DNA from: Aliivibrio sp. S4MY1
Lineage (GTDB): Bacteria > Pseudomonadota > Gammaproteobacteria > Enterobacterales > Vibrionaceae
Direction of reading: 5' to 3'
Assembly: GCF_028765545.1 (NCBI RefSeq)
Contig: NZ_JARACP010000005.1
Span: 205,416-269,415 of the forward strand
DNA length: 64,000 bases
In this document: piece after piece, positions 63,886 to 64,000 of the stretch
How positions within the stretch are numbered: position 1 is the stretch's first letter
Layout of the letters: each line of letters begins with the position of its first letter
Position numbers and translations under genes: made by a program
Notes under the pieces: generated by a model
Seen by the model: only the letters and a program-made list of their open reading frames with translations
Database searches by the model: none
What the model was told of the DNA's origin: nothing

Positions 63886-64000
63886 TGTAAACCTCGAATT
63901 AATAAAATAATGAAAATCAACATAACGTATGCTGAATTTTCTTACTCTTATATTCCTGATTTACAAGAATGTCAATCATTATATTGAACTATTTTTAAAC

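Noticed and set aside
1..64000. tRNA, rRNA, insertion sequences, prophage or integron cassettes
   Set aside because: None was recognised. There are no transposase, integrase or phage-type genes and no cloverleaf-like sequence that I could identify by eye.

Overview
The window looks like part of a Vibrionaceae chromosome, most likely the smaller chromosome of an Aliivibrio species close to A. fischeri. This rests on the AT-rich sequence, strong Vibrio-type Fur boxes, and a gene set (proline catabolism, speA-speB, an HMG-CoA reductase, norR-hcp-hcr, many c-di-GMP genes) that I remember from Vibrio second chromosomes. The genus is an inference from memory, not a database result. I saw no rRNA, tRNA, CRISPR array, insertion sequence or prophage.

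Layout. 1-2090: the 5' part of a Fur-regulated siderophore-binding protein, a small gene apparently broken by an 11-bp tandem duplication, and a glutaredoxin-like protein. 2115-8663: a proline-utilisation block (AraC regulator, putA, a detached ALDH-like domain, putP), all on the minus strand. 9280-13108: a PEGA/SUMF1 envelope protein, an orphan FetB-type permease and a Tas-type aldo-keto reductase. 13207-17546: a large DUF748/AsmA-like protein and an M15-type peptidase followed by a 7x hexanucleotide repeat. 17647-20483: speB-speA (arginine to agmatine to putrescine). 20783-26513: HMG-CoA reductase, lipocalin, a YiaW-YiaV-like pair with a divergent LysR regulator, and an LRR-protein kinase. 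26565-32528: a lipoprotein/LruC-domain pair and a three-gene ABC-2 export operon. 32626-41438: astB, a probable metal transporter behind two Fur-type boxes, YghU and a DsbA-like protein, RarD, an AraC regulator with a divergent aminotransferase, and an M14 carboxypeptidase. 41493-44771: small unknown genes and an arsR/ACR3 arsenite pair. 44853-52170: a GGDEF-EAL protein divergent from norR, then hcp-hcr behind two NorR-type sites and a sigma-54 promoter. 52252-58254: a YhcH-family protein, an AraC regulator with a second YiaW-YiaV-like pair, a long RecX-like protein and a two-gene ABC transporter. 58307-63885: a compact operon of two diguanylate cyclases and one CSS-EAL phosphodiesterase, then a CorC/YtfL-type protein.

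The most interesting signals are these. (1) The proline operon appears to encode a naturally split long PutA: a 1054-residue PutA without the DNA-binding or C-terminal domains, followed by a separate 235-residue protein that resembles the missing C-terminal domain, including its terminal motif. (2) NorR-type sites and a sigma-54 promoter lie in front of hcp-hcr. (3) The same AATCG-N8-CGATT operator lies before both arsR and ACR3. (4) Two Fur-type boxes precede an internally duplicated 10-TM transporter. (5) Two YiaW/YiaV-like pairs each have their own regulator. (6) A three-gene c-di-GMP operon contains tandemly duplicated cyclases. Most other genes are ordinary accessory metabolism.
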